This document shows, piece by piece, positions 37,255 to 45,760 of a stretch of 64,000 nt of DNA. Under the pieces are notes generated by a model, which was given only the letters and a program-made list of their open reading frames with translations, was not told where the DNA came from and made no database searches. Source of the DNA: Flavobacterium granuli (lineage in GTDB: Bacteria > Bacteroidota > Bacteroidia > Flavobacteriales > Flavobacteriaceae). The translations under genes and the position numbers were made by a program. Position 1 is the stretch's first letter. Every line of letters begins with the position of its first letter. The stretch covers positions 62,001 through 126,000 of the forward strand of contig NZ_FQWO01000003.1 in the NCBI RefSeq assembly GCF_900129705.1, read 5' to 3'.

Positions 37255-38157
37255 TTATGATTTTACACTGATGTCATAAATGGTATTTCTGGTTTTTTCA
37301 TCCACTACGGCGTTAATCTCATTTGGCATATAATGACGTTTGAAAGCGATTATCGCTGCCGAAAGATTCTTAGTGTCATAGCCTATAATTCGTAAGCCTT
37401 GTTCAATATTGAAATTTTCTGGAGCGGCCGGTAATGGATCGTTAGGCCAAAGACCAAAACCATTTTCAGCCAAGGTTTTCCAAGGAAATAAAGCGCTTGG
37501 ATCCTGTTTTCTCGTAGGGGCAATGTCAGAATGCCCTATGATGTTTTGCGCTGGGATATTGTAATCTTTTTTTAGCTTACTCAATAAGGATATCAAAGTT
37601 GTGATTTGAGCCTCGGAAAAAGGTTCGATTCCATTATTGTCTAATTCGATTCCAATTGATGAAGAATTGATATCGGTATTTTTTCCCCAAGAGCCGTTTC
37701 CTGCATGCCAAGCTCGCAAATAATCATTGAGCATTTGTACTACGCTGCCATCATCAGCAATGACATAGTGAGCACTTACCTGCGTTCTGGTTAAGGTAAA
37801 TGTTTTTATAGTTTGTTGTATCGAATCTTGAGCAGTATGATGAATGATGACAAAATTTGGTTTCCTTAAGTTAAAGTTCACCGTACTAATCCATTCTGTA
37901 TGGATGCCGTTTTGCAAAGCAGTAGATCCTGTTTTTGAAAGAGTGTCTTTAAATGTGTATAACTGTTTAGTATAGACACTGTCTATGGTTATCACAGTTT
38001 TAGTGACAATCGGTAATGGTTCCGGTTCTTTGTTTGATATTATTTCCTTAAAGGTTTTGAGTTTCGTATCGTATTCTTTCTCAGTGGCTTTGTGCGGATT
38101 TGTAGCGCAGGAAGTGATTGCAATGGCCAGAATCAAGTAGCAAAGTTTATTTCTCAT
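37255..38157 (-). CDS. N-acetylmuramoyl-L-alanine amidase lipoprotein
   Basis: 300 residues. A lipoprotein signal (AITSC, Cys17) is followed by a ~70-residue linker and an amidase_2 (AmpD/AmiD-type) zinc amidase domain. Zinc ligands lie in VIIHHTAQ and GHSDIAPTRKQDP; the catalytic Glu region is SIGIELDNNG. It would cleave the amide bond between MurNAc and the peptide in peptidoglycan turnover. The C-terminal ~70 residues (IEQGLRIIGYDTKNLSAAI...) resemble a peptidoglycan-binding helical domain. The gap to the upstream Spy-like gene is 31 bases, so they may be co-transcribed. Confidence 0.93.
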   Translation of the reverse strand: MRNKLCYLILAIAITSCATNPHKATEKEYDTKLKTFKEIISNKEPEPLPIVTKTVITIDSVYTKQLYTFKDTLSKTGSTALQNGIHTEWISTVNFNLRKPNFVIIHHTAQDSIQQTIKTFTLTRTQVSAHYVIADDGSVVQMLNDYLRAWHAGNGSWGKNTDINSSSIGIELDNNGIEPFSEAQITTLISLLSKLKKDYNIPAQNIIGHSDIAPTRKQDPSALFPWKTLAENGFGLWPNDPLPAAPENFNIEQGLRIIGYDTKNLSAAIIAFKRHYMPNEINAVVDEKTRNTIYDISVKS

Positions 38158-38188
38158 ATTTTAAGTTGCCTTTCTCTTTCAAAAATAA

Positions 38189-38662
38189 TTATTTCTTCTT
38201 TTTCGATTTTTTCGGATTTTTATTGTCTTCTTTGAAAGCTTTGTATTTTGCTTTTTGCTCCTCGCTTAAAAAGGCATTCACTTTTCGATCTGTATTTTCA
38301 GAGAGAGCTTCAAATTCCTTCATAAGTTCCTCTTGACTGCTTTTTGATTTTAATAAAGCAGTTTGTGTTTTTATACTTTCAGTAAGAACATTCGAAACAG
38401 CAATTTCTTGTAAGGCGTCAAGGTTTAATTCCGGTTTTAGCTGTTCCATTATTTTACTGACAGTTACTTCAATCGGGATTTCTTTAGGTGCAGATTGTTC
38501 TCTGGTTTGGTTCATTTGATTCATTCCCATTCCTCCATTTCTGCCGTAACCGTTATTGCCATAGCCGTTACCATATCCATTTCCATAGCCGTATTGTGCC
38601 GAAACCGTAGTTGCGGATAACAATAGTAATGCTAAAACGAACAATGTTTGTATTGTTTTCAT
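38189..38662 (-). CDS. Secreted Gly/Tyr/Asn-repeat protein with helical charged domain
   Basis: 157 residues with a signal peptide ending TVSAQ. Next comes a short YGYGNGYGNGYGN-type repeat. From about residue 65 a charged helical domain ends in a Lys-rich tail. The order 'helix, LSEEQKAKYKAFKED' recalls periplasmic Spy/LTXXQ-type proteins, which are metal- or stress-responsive chaperones; that is a weak resemblance. Just upstream of the amidase gene. Confidence 0.75.
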   Translation of the reverse strand: MKTIQTLFVLALLLLSATTVSAQYGYGNGYGNGYGNNGYGRNGGMGMNQMNQTREQSAPKEIPIEVTVSKIMEQLKPELNLDALQEIAVSNVLTESIKTQTALLKSKSSQEELMKEFEALSENTDRKVNAFLSEEQKAKYKAFKEDNKNPKKSKKKK

Positions 38663-38795
38663 ATGTAGGTTTTTTTATTTTTTTTAAAGGTGAAATGTAA
38701 TTGGCCTAACAGCTATTGGTAGTTACAACCAATTTACCGTTATGTTTATTTCATGTCCAATTTTTAAAAAGTATATAAAAATAGAAATTTAAAAT

Positions 38796-40109
38796 TTAAA
38801 CGGGCTCTCCGTACAAGTCAAATTCTGTTGCTTCAATGATTTTTATCATGGCAAAATCGCCTGTCTTCAGATAATGTTTTGAAGCGTCGATCAAAACTTC
38901 ATTGTCCACATCAGGACTGTCAAATTCAGTTCTTCCTACAAAATGCCCGCCTTCTTTTCTGTCAATGATGCATTTGAAAATTTGTCCAACTTTTTCTTGG
39001 TTCAAGTCCCATGAAATTTGTGACTGTAATTCCATGATTTCATTGGCGCGATCTTGTTTTACATTGTCCGGAACATCATCTTCCAATAAATAAGCATGGG
39101 TATTTTCTTCGTGAGAATAAGCAAAACAACCCATTCGATCAAACTTCATTTCTTGAACGAAATCCTTTAATATATTGAAATCTTCCTGAGTTTCTCCTGG
39201 ATAACCTACTATTAATGTAGTACGAATTGCCATTCCTGGAACTGCCGCACGGAATTCTTTTAGTAATTTGGTTGTTTTTTCCTGAGTTGTACCACGTCTC
39301 ATGGATTTCAAAATAGAATCTGAAATGTGTTGCAACGGAATGTCAATGTAGTTACAAATTTTAGGTTCGCGTTTCATGATTTCAAGAACGTCCATAGGGA
39401 AACCGGTAGGGAAAGCATAGTGCAAACGAATCCACTCAATTCCTTCTACTTTGACCAAAGCTTCTAATAATTCGCCAAGATTACGTTTTTTGTAAATATC
39501 AAGACCGTAGTAAGTTAAGTCTTGTGCGATTAAAATTAATTCTTTTACGCCGTCTCTGGCTAATCCTTCTGCTTCTTTAACCAGTTTTTCAATGGTTTGA
39601 GAAACGTGTTTTCCTCTCATCAATGGAATAGCGCAAAAACTGCATGGTCTGTCGCAACCTTCGGCAATTTTTAAATACGCATAATTTTTAGGAGTAGTTG
39701 TCAAACGTTCGCCTAATAATTCATGCTTATAATCAGCTCCTAAAGCTTTTAGCAATTGCGGTAACTCAGTAGTTCCAAAAAACTGATCTACATTTGGTAT
39801 TTCTTTTTCTAAATCTGGACGGTATCTTTCAGATAAGCAGCCAGTTACAAAAACTTTGTCGACCAGTCCTTTTTCTTTTTTATCAGCATATTCTAATATC
39901 ATGTTTACTGATTCTGCCTTAGCATTATCAATAAAACCGCAGGTGTTGATGACAATAATGTTTCCTTCGCTTTCGGCCGGTGCTTCATGTTCAACTTCTT
40001 TTCCGCTGGCACGAAGTTGACCCATTAACACTTCACTATCGTATATGTTTTTAGAACACCCAAGAGTGATCACATTGATTTTATTCTTTTTTAAAGACTT
40101 GGTTCTCAT
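38796..40109 (-). CDS. rimO: Ribosomal protein S12 methylthiotransferase RimO
   Basis: Radical SAM enzyme that adds a methylthio group to the conserved Asp of ribosomal protein uS12. 437 residues. The auxiliary iron-sulfur cluster Cys18, Cys57 and Cys91 sit in the N-terminal domain; the radical SAM cluster is CDRPCSFC (Cys152, 156, 159). A C-terminal TRAM domain (about 370-437) is present. Start MRTKSLKKNKINVITLGCSKN. In other Bacteroidetes it often follows ftsY; here it is 24 kb away. Confidence 0.96.
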   Translation of the reverse strand: MRTKSLKKNKINVITLGCSKNIYDSEVLMGQLRASGKEVEHEAPAESEGNIIVINTCGFIDNAKAESVNMILEYADKKEKGLVDKVFVTGCLSERYRPDLEKEIPNVDQFFGTTELPQLLKALGADYKHELLGERLTTTPKNYAYLKIAEGCDRPCSFCAIPLMRGKHVSQTIEKLVKEAEGLARDGVKELILIAQDLTYYGLDIYKKRNLGELLEALVKVEGIEWIRLHYAFPTGFPMDVLEIMKREPKICNYIDIPLQHISDSILKSMRRGTTQEKTTKLLKEFRAAVPGMAIRTTLIVGYPGETQEDFNILKDFVQEMKFDRMGCFAYSHEENTHAYLLEDDVPDNVKQDRANEIMELQSQISWDLNQEKVGQIFKCIIDRKEGGHFVGRTEFDSPDVDNEVLIDASKHYLKTGDFAMIKIIEATEFDLYGEPV

Positions 40110-40128
40110 AGATTTGTAAATTGGAGTG

Positions 40129-40136
40129 CAAAATTA
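40129..40136 (-). promoter_or_regulatory. -7 box for rimO
   Basis: Reads TAATTTTG on the minus strand, 20 bases before the ATG. Confidence 0.5.
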
Positions 40137-40147
40137 CACTTTTTTAT

Positions 40148-40336
40148 TCAAACTCTCCCGATAACCTTCGGGATTGTTTCAGTTTCTTTAAGCTGTTTTT
40201 TAAGGAAGTATAGTGTCTTTTTTGCTTTAGTTTTTCTATACAAACCATAATGATTCTGAATATAAACGAAGTCTGCTGAACTTTTATGAAATAGAAATTT
40301 AATAAAGTATAAAGGGCTAAAAAAAATCCGAATCAA
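40148..40336 (-). pseudogene. Possible decayed ORF between rimO and FadL genes
   Basis: A 62-codon open frame whose first codons overlap the terminator of the upstream gene, so it is unlikely to be translated. Its tail (KKQLKETETIPKVIGRV) runs into a CCCGATAACCTTCGGG hairpin word. It reads like remnant sequence; origin unknown. Confidence 0.2.
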
Positions 40337-40356
40337 TTTATTGAAACGGATTTTAT
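40320..40356 (-). terminator. Terminator after the FadL-type gene
   Basis: On the minus strand AAATCCG, a few mispaired bases, TCAAT/ATTGA and CGGATTT form a 12-bp interrupted stem followed by a long T-run. Confidence 0.8.
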
Positions 40357-40378
40357 ATTTTTATATTTATTTTTTTAC

Positions 40379-41875
40379 TTATAATTCAAAAAGTAAAGTC
40401 AAGGCAATGTTATTATTGATACTATTGATTCTGGCACTATCGGTCAATCCTTGTGAGAAAAACGCTTGTTGCGAATCTCTTTTTGCGTAAGCATAAGATA
40501 AATCTAGTTTTGTTGATCCAAAGTTATAGCCTAAACCACCTGAATAACCATTTAAGTCGCCCATTGTAGTGGTGTTTTTGTAAGGGCTTTGTTCGTAACG
40601 GTATCCTGCTCTAAGGCTTAGTTTTTCGATTTTATATTCGGCGCCTATTCTTAATTCTCCGGTATTGTCAAGAACGTTGCTCATATAAGCGTTTGTTCCG
40701 TTGAATTCGTTTTTAGGTTTGAATTGAGTGTTGCTGTAATCTTTTATGGCGTAATCAACACTTATTAATCCTGATTTTCCAAAAACATAGGCTAAACTTC
40801 CGGTAAGTTTGCTAGGTGTTTGTAATTTGTAAGGGGCATAAACATTAGTGATTTTAGGGTCTACGACATCTTTTGTGTCTGCATCTCCTGTTTTACTGCT
40901 TACTGCAACCAATCTTTGAGAAAACTCGTCGTTTAAGTTGTACCAAGTTGATGATTCGTAAGCTAATCCTAAGCGTAGTTCATTGGTTACTTTTGCAATA
41001 GCACCCAGTTGAAATGAAAATCCGGTTCCATAAGTGTATAATTCGTTGTCGAATCGCAATGTAGATACGGTGTATTCATTTGTTAACGGCGCATTATTGT
41101 CTTCATAAAAACTGCTGAATTGTCTGAAATCGGTAAAATGAGAATTCAAATTCAAACCAATATATAATTTGTCTTTATAAGAGGTAGCGGCATTAAAAGA
41201 TAGTTTTCCGTTGTATCCTTGTGAGGAGATTGTATTTTCCTGAAAATAATTGCCTCCAGCGGGAACATTTGAGTTGTATAGGGTGTTTCCATCAGTTGGG
41301 CTTACAGGATTGATAATGAATGCTTGGTATCCTAAATAGGCTTGTTGAGCTGCAAAATCAAGTCTGCCGTAGCTTGTGTTTTCGAAATCGCCAAAAGGAA
41401 TGCCGTTTGCATAACTTAAAAAGTAATTATCTATTGAGTTGTTAGGGTTTGTTCCTGCTGAAAAGAAAGAATTGTTGAAGTTATTAGTGTTTTCGTAATT
41501 TAAGGCAATAGAAAACTTTTTCCAATTGCTGTTAGGGTTATGGTTTTTAAAAACAAATACACCACCAGCTTGATTCAAATCAAAAGAGCTGTCTTTTTCG
41601 CTTGTCTTAGTGCCGAAATAATTCGAATTGTTTTTAGTATTTAAACTACTGATTGTAAATGTTGCTTGGTTGTTTGAAAAAACAGCAGATCCTGCCGGAT
41701 TGATATTTAAAGAGGATAAGTCACCACCAAGGGCGCCAAAAGCACCACTCATGGCTTGAAAACGAGCTGTTCCGTTTAGGTTATTTTGAGCATAGCGTAA
41801 TGCATCCGTAATTTCTTGGGATTGAGCTGCGCTAAAAGTGAAGCCTGCGAATAATAGAAATAGATATTTTTTCAT
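40379..41875 (-). CDS. FadL/OmpP1-type outer membrane transporter
   Basis: 498 residues, signal peptide ending AAQSQ. The opening EITDALRYAQNNLNGTARFQ followed by AMSGAFGALGGDLSSLNINP is the OmpP1/FadL/TodX hallmark: the N-terminal plug region with the NPAG motif. The rest alternates amphipathic strands, ending in ALTLLFEL, consistent with a 14-strand barrel. It would carry hydrophobic compounds across the outer membrane; the substrate is unknown. Its start is 50 bases after the upstream Tyr-rich lipoprotein gene. Confidence 0.92.
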   Translation of the reverse strand: MKKYLFLLFAGFTFSAAQSQEITDALRYAQNNLNGTARFQAMSGAFGALGGDLSSLNINPAGSAVFSNNQATFTISSLNTKNNSNYFGTKTSEKDSSFDLNQAGGVFVFKNHNPNSNWKKFSIALNYENTNNFNNSFFSAGTNPNNSIDNYFLSYANGIPFGDFENTSYGRLDFAAQQAYLGYQAFIINPVSPTDGNTLYNSNVPAGGNYFQENTISSQGYNGKLSFNAATSYKDKLYIGLNLNSHFTDFRQFSSFYEDNNAPLTNEYTVSTLRFDNELYTYGTGFSFQLGAIAKVTNELRLGLAYESSTWYNLNDEFSQRLVAVSSKTGDADTKDVVDPKITNVYAPYKLQTPSKLTGSLAYVFGKSGLISVDYAIKDYSNTQFKPKNEFNGTNAYMSNVLDNTGELRIGAEYKIEKLSLRAGYRYEQSPYKNTTTMGDLNGYSGGLGYNFGSTKLDLSYAYAKRDSQQAFFSQGLTDSARINSINNNIALTLLFEL

Positions 41876-41925
41876 CTTATGTTCGAATAAAGTTTTTATT
41901 GTAATCTAAAGAGTGTTGGGGATGT

Positions 41926-42957
41926 TTACATTCCGCCTCTTCTTCCGCCTCCGCCTGAGCTTCTTCCGGCTCCACCACCTGAATTGTAAGACGGCGTTGA
42001 TCTGGAAGGTGAATAGTTGTTGCTTCTGGAATTATCTGAACTTTGGGTTCTAGTTGGGGTGTAATTATCGTTTCTTGAATTGTTTGAACTAGGGGTGTAT
42101 CTTCTTGTAGGGGCAGTGTTTTCGCCTCTAGATTCATTGGTGTAATTTCTTGTTCTTGAAGGAGTGGTATAAGAATTGTTTTGAGAAGGGTTTCTTTCTG
42201 AAAAATAAGAGTTCGTTCTTGAGGTATTGCGAAAGTTTGATGTTCTGTTAGGGGTTGTATAATTAGAGTTTCTGTCGGTGCTTATTCTATTTTGGGAATA
42301 ATTTCTAGAGCTATAATTTCGGTTTCCACTCACTGTATTGCTATAAGAAGTTCCTCTTCGGCCAGAGCTGTAAGAGTAATTGCGATTGTTATAGTAATTT
42401 CCATGATTATAGTAGTTATAGCTATAGTATGGGTAATTCCATCCATAATAACTTGGGTAACCCCATCCGTAGTAAGGATAATTCCAGCCAAAATTAGAGT
42501 AACCATAATAATAAGGGGAATAGCCCCAATTGTAGTTAGAGTATCCCCATCCGTAATAAGGATAGCCCATTCCAAAGCCTAGAGATAGGTTCCAGTTGTC
42601 AGGATAGATGTTAATTTGGGTTTTTGCATGGTTGTCTCCCCAGTCTGCATAACTGTAATTTCCTTGTCTGCTGTTGTTTGTAATACTATCGTTATTATTG
42701 TAATTGTCGATATCAGTAAAAAAATCGTCTGATTCGCTGTCATTTTGCAAAGAGGAAAAATAATCTTTATAATAGTTATTATTTGAGTTCTCTTGAGGAG
42801 CGCGCTCTACTGTTCTGGTTTCAGTGTATCCATAAATGCCGTCGCTGTCATAATAAGAGCTATTTTGATAAGAGCCACAAGAAGTCATCAAGATGCTGAA
42901 AAACACAATTAAAGGATAAAATAAAGTTTTTTTTGTGGAAAAAATATTAGTTTTCAT
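41926..42957 (-). CDS. Tyr/Gly/Asn/Trp-rich lipoprotein
   Basis: 343 residues with a lipoprotein signal (LMTSC, Cys27). Residues about 125-195 are dominated by aromatic units such as YYGWGYSNYNWGYSPYYYGY. Residues 200-330 are Ser/Asn/Arg/Thr-rich with repeated SRNYS / YTPTRT-type words. The end is GGGAGRSSGGGGRRGG. No domain is recognised. The composition suggests a sticky, disordered surface or envelope protein. It is directly upstream of the FadL-type gene and divergent from proS. Confidence 0.82.
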   Translation of the reverse strand: MKTNIFSTKKTLFYPLIVFFSILMTSCGSYQNSSYYDSDGIYGYTETRTVERAPQENSNNNYYKDYFSSLQNDSESDDFFTDIDNYNNNDSITNNSRQGNYSYADWGDNHAKTQINIYPDNWNLSLGFGMGYPYYGWGYSNYNWGYSPYYYGYSNFGWNYPYYGWGYPSYYGWNYPYYSYNYYNHGNYYNNRNYSYSSGRRGTSYSNTVSGNRNYSSRNYSQNRISTDRNSNYTTPNRTSNFRNTSRTNSYFSERNPSQNNSYTTPSRTRNYTNESRGENTAPTRRYTPSSNNSRNDNYTPTRTQSSDNSRSNNYSPSRSTPSYNSGGGAGRSSGGGGRRGGM

Positions 42958-42987
42958 ATCTATAAGATTTTTTATTGTTGCACATTA

Positions 42988-42995
42988 CAAAAATA
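42988..42995 (-). promoter_or_regulatory. -7 box for the Tyr-rich lipoprotein gene
   Basis: Reads TATTTTTG on the minus strand, 31 bases before the start. Confidence 0.5.
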
Positions 42996-42997
42996 GT

Positions 42998-43005
42998 TAG
43001 TTTTG
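42998..43005 (+). promoter_or_regulatory. -7 box for proS
   Basis: TAGTTTTG, with TTGTTG at 42975-42980 as a -33 element 17-20 bases upstream. It lies two bases from the opposite-strand box. Confidence 0.5.
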
Positions 43006-43058
43006 TGGAACTATTTAGTAAAAAATAATAGCGCAAAATTTGTGCCAAACTATTCAAT

Positions 43059-44537
43059 ATGAGTAAGAACCTTACTACAAGATCAGAAGATTATTCAAAA
43101 TGGTATAACGAGTTAGTTGTTAAAGCTGATTTAGCCGAAAATTCAGGTGTTAGGGGCTGTATGGTTATTAAACCGTACGGTTATGCTATTTGGGAAAAAA
43201 TGCAAGCAGAGTTGGATCGAATGTTTAAAGAGACTGGGCATCAAAATGCTTATTTCCCTTTATTTGTTCCTAAGAGCATGTTTGAAGCAGAAGAAAAAAA
43301 TGCAGAAGGATTTGCTAAGGAATGTGCTATCGTGACGCATTATAGATTAAAAAATGATCCCGATAAGCCAGGGAAGTTAATGGTAGATCCTAATGCAAAA
43401 TTAGAAGAAGAGCTAATTGTTAGGCCAACGAGTGAGGCCATTATTTGGTCTACTTATAAAGGATGGGTGCAATCGTATAGGGATTTGCCTTTGTTGATTA
43501 ATCAATGGGCTAATGTGGTTCGTTGGGAAATGAGAACGCGTTTGTTCTTGCGTACAGCTGAGTTTTTATGGCAGGAAGGGCATACGGCGCATGCTACAAG
43601 AACTGAGGCTATTGAAGAATCGGAAAAAATGATGAATGTGTATGCTGATTTTGCGCAGAATTTCATGGCTATTCCGGTAATAAAAGGCTTGAAAACAGAA
43701 ACGGAACGTTTTGCTGGAGCCGAAGAAACCTATTGTATAGAAGCATTGATGCAAGATGGAAAAGCATTGCAGGCGGGTACTTCGCACTTTTTAGGTCAAA
43801 ATTTTGCAAAAGCTTTTGATGTGAAATTTGCCAATGCCGAAGGCAAGCAAGAATATGTTTGGGGAACTTCATGGGGAGTTTCGACTCGATTGATGGGGGC
43901 TTTAGTGATGACGCATTCTGATGATCAAGGCTTGGTTTTGCCGCCAAGTTTAGCACCAATACAAGTGGTAGTGGTTCCAATATATAAAACAGATGAACAA
44001 TTAGCAGAAATTACTACTGCGGTAGATGTTTTGATTTCTGAATTGAAAAAGTTAGGTATTTCAGTGAAATATGATGATAGAACGACGCAGAAACCTGGTT
44101 TTAAATTTGCTGAATGGGAATTAAAAGGAGTGCCTGTTCGAATTGCTGTAGGTCCAAAAGATTTAGAAAATGGAACTTTTGAAGTGGCGAGAAGAGATAC
44201 TTTGACAAAAGAAGTGAAATCTAAAGATGGAATTTCGGCTTATATCAGCGATTTGTTAGCGCAAATCCAAAAAGATTTGTTTGATAAGGCATTAGACTAT
44301 AGAAATACGCATATTACTGAAGTAAATAATTTTGAGGAATTTAAGACTGTTTTGGAGGAAAAAGGAGGCTTTATATCAGCACATTGGGATGGTACTCCGG
44401 AGACTGAAGAAAAGATTAAAGATTTAACCAAGGCTACCATTAGATGTATTCCTTTGGATAGGGTAGAAGAGTCGGGAAGCTGTGTGTTTACAGGGAATCC
44501 TTCAGTTGGTAGAGTGTTGTTTGCTAAGGCTTATTAA
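43059..44537 (+). CDS. proS: Prolyl-tRNA synthetase (archaeal/eukaryote-like type)
   Basis: Class II synthetase charging tRNA-Pro. 492 residues; without the large editing insertion of the E. coli type, and with the C-terminal extension of the archaeal/eukaryotic type that is usual in Bacteroidetes. Class II motifs: motif 2 around [26 protein letters not shown], motif 3 [20 protein letters not shown]. The C-terminal Cys/Glu zinc-like region ([19 protein letters not shown]) ends ..RVLFAKAY. Confidence 0.96.
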   Translation: MSKNLTTRSEDYSKWYNELVVKADLAENSGVRGCMVIKPYGYAIWEKMQAELDRMFKETGHQNAYFPLFVPKSMFEAEEKNAEGFAKECAIVTHYRLKNDPDKPGKLMVDPNAKLEEELIVRPTSEAIIWSTYKGWVQSYRDLPLLINQWANVVRWEMRTRLFLRTAEFLWQEGHTAHATRTEAIEESEKMMNVYADFAQNFMAIPVIKGLKTETERFAGAEETYCIEALMQDGKALQAGTSHFLGQNFAKAFDVKFANAEGKQEYVWGTSWGVSTRLMGALVMTHSDDQGLVLPPSLAPIQVVVVPIYKTDEQLAEITTAVDVLISELKKLGISVKYDDRTTQKPGFKFAEWELKGVPVRIAVGPKDLENGTFEVARRDTLTKEVKSKDGISAYISDLLAQIQKDLFDKALDYRNTHITEVNNFEEFKTVLEEKGGFISAHWDGTPETEEKIKDLTKATIRCIPLDRVEESGSCVFTGNPSVGRVLFAKAY

Positions 44538-44565
44538 AAAAAAGAATATTTTTTTTGCTTAGCTA

Positions 44566-44595
44566 TTGTAGAACTCAAAAATAGTTGTATTTTTG
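44566..44595 (+). promoter_or_regulatory. Promoter of the tRNA-Glu/rpsT unit
   Basis: TTG at 44566-44568, 19 bases, then TATTTTTG at 44588-44595, about 20 bases before the first tRNA. Confidence 0.65.
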
Positions 44596-44615
44596 CATCC
44601 GCAATACAGAAGCAC

Positions 44616-44687
44616 GGTCCGTTCGTCTATCGGTTAGGACGCCAGGTTTTCATCCTGGTAAGGGGGGTTCGATTCCCCCACGGACTA
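44616..44687 (+). tRNA. tRNA-Glu (UUC), copy 1
   Basis: 72-base cloverleaf without an encoded CCA. Acceptor GGTCCGT/ACGGACT opens with a G1-U72 wobble. Anticodon loop TTTTCAT gives anticodon TTC. T-arm stem GGGGG/CCCCC. Confidence 0.97.
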
Positions 44688-44734
44688 CAATTTTGTTTTG
44701 TGTTACAGTTTTCCTGAACTTTAAAAAGGATAAT

Positions 44735-44806
44735 GGTCCGTTCGTCTATCGGTTAGGACGCCAGGTTTTCATCCTGGTAAGGGGGGTTCGATTCCCCCAC
44801 GGACTA
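44735..44806 (+). tRNA. tRNA-Glu (UUC), copy 2
   Basis: Identical base for base to copy 1 over all 72 positions. It lies 47 bases downstream, with an unrelated spacer, so the duplication covers little more than the gene. Confidence 0.97.
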
Positions 44807-44851
44807 CAAATTAGCTAACATTTAAGATTGGCAACAAACTAGGAGAATAAT

Positions 44852-44923
44852 GGTCCGTTCGTCTAGGGGTTAGGACGCTAGGATTTCATCCTAGTAACAG
44901 GGGTTCGATTCCCTTACGGACTA
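44852..44923 (+). tRNA. tRNA-Glu (UUC), copy 3 (diverged)
   Basis: Same acceptor stem and TTC anticodon, but different D-loop (TAGGGGTTAG), anticodon stem (CTAGG/CCTAG) and T stem (AGGGG/CCCTT). All stems keep pairing, so it is functional. CCA is not encoded. Confidence 0.96.
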
Positions 44924-44958
44924 CAAAAAAAGAATAGTAAAGATAAAAATATAATAAA

Positions 44959-45210
44959 ATGGCAAATCATAAGTCAGCTCTAAAGAGAATCAGAAGTAAC
45001 GAAAAGAGAAGAGTATTAAATAGATACCAACATAAAACTACTCGTAATGCTATTAAAGCATTAAGGATAGCTACTGATAAAGTTGATGCTACATCTAAGT
45101 TGTCAAATGTTATTTCTATGATTGATAAATTAGCTAAAAAGAATATTATTCATGATAATAAAGCTTCTAATTTAAAATCTAAATTAACTAAATTTGTTGC
45201 TAAATTGTAA
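44959..45210 (+). CDS. rpsT: 30S ribosomal protein bS20
   Basis: 83 residues, beginning MANHKSALKRIRSNEKRR, the classic bS20 N-terminus, with the helical basic body. It follows the third tRNA-Glu by 35 bases with no terminator or clear promoter between, so it is probably transcribed with the tRNAs. Confidence 0.97.
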   Translation: MANHKSALKRIRSNEKRRVLNRYQHKTTRNAIKALRIATDKVDATSKLSNVISMIDKLAKKNIIHDNKASNLKSKLTKFVAKL

Positions 45211-45232
45211 TTTATATTTTATACAATATAGA

Positions 45233-45264
45233 ATAAAGCTCCTTTATAAGGGGCTTTTTTTTGT
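45233..45264 (+). terminator. Terminator after rpsT
   Basis: AAAGCTCC pairs with GGGGCTTT (one wobble), followed by eight T. Confidence 0.88.
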
Positions 45265-45345
45265 GTTTTTTTAAGTGATAAAGATTGATTGATGCTTGTT
45301 GAATAAAGGATTCAATGGATTGATTCTAGATGTAGGGTTCTGGAA

Positions 45346-45756
45346 TTAGACTTCTTGGTTCATTTTATTGGTTAGATAATCAAGCATGGTTAAGTTGATA
45401 GGTTTTGGTAAGAAGTCAATAACCATGGGGTATTTTTTTGCTTTCTCTAAGTCTTCGGGATCTATTGTGGAAGAAAGAACAACTACTTTGGTGGTGTTGT
45501 AGTCAGAGTAGTCAGAGCTGCTAAAACGATCTAAAAACTCCCATCCACCCATAACAGGCATGTTTAAATCTAAAAAGATAAATTGAGGAAGGTTTTTTGT
45601 TTCGTTGTTTTGCTTGAGTGAATCAAAGTATTGAAGAGCTTCTTCTCCATTTTTGGCAGTCATTATTTCACGGGAAAAAAATGTCTTAGCAATTGTTTTT
45701 TTGCATAACATGAGAGTTATAGGGTCGTCATCGACACATAAAATTAAATCAAACAT
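45346..45756 (-). CDS. Single-domain response regulator
   Basis: 136 residues, a receiver domain only. Acidic pocket VDDD near residue 8-11, phosphoacceptor Asp63 in FLDLNMPVMGGW, and the conserved Lys in LPKPINL. No output domain, so it acts by protein contact or as a phosphate relay. It starts four bases after the stop of the histidine kinase, its likely donor. It is paralogous to the regulator at 58171-58560. Confidence 0.92.
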   Translation of the reverse strand: MFDLILCVDDDPITLMLCKKTIAKTFFSREIMTAKNGEEALQYFDSLKQNNETKNLPQFIFLDLNMPVMGGWEFLDRFSSSDYSDYNTTKVVVLSSTIDPEDLEKAKKYPMVIDFLPKPINLTMLDYLTNKMNQEV

Positions 45757-45760
45757 TGTC

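Noticed and set aside
41877..42137. Second frame rich in Glu/Pro/Gln on the minus strand
   Set aside because: It is the shifted reading of the repetitive Ser/Arg/Asn part of the lipoprotein gene at 41926-42957.
44585..44818. Open frame of 77 codons
   Set aside because: It runs through two identical tRNA-Glu genes; the apparent repeat in the protein is the tRNA duplication.
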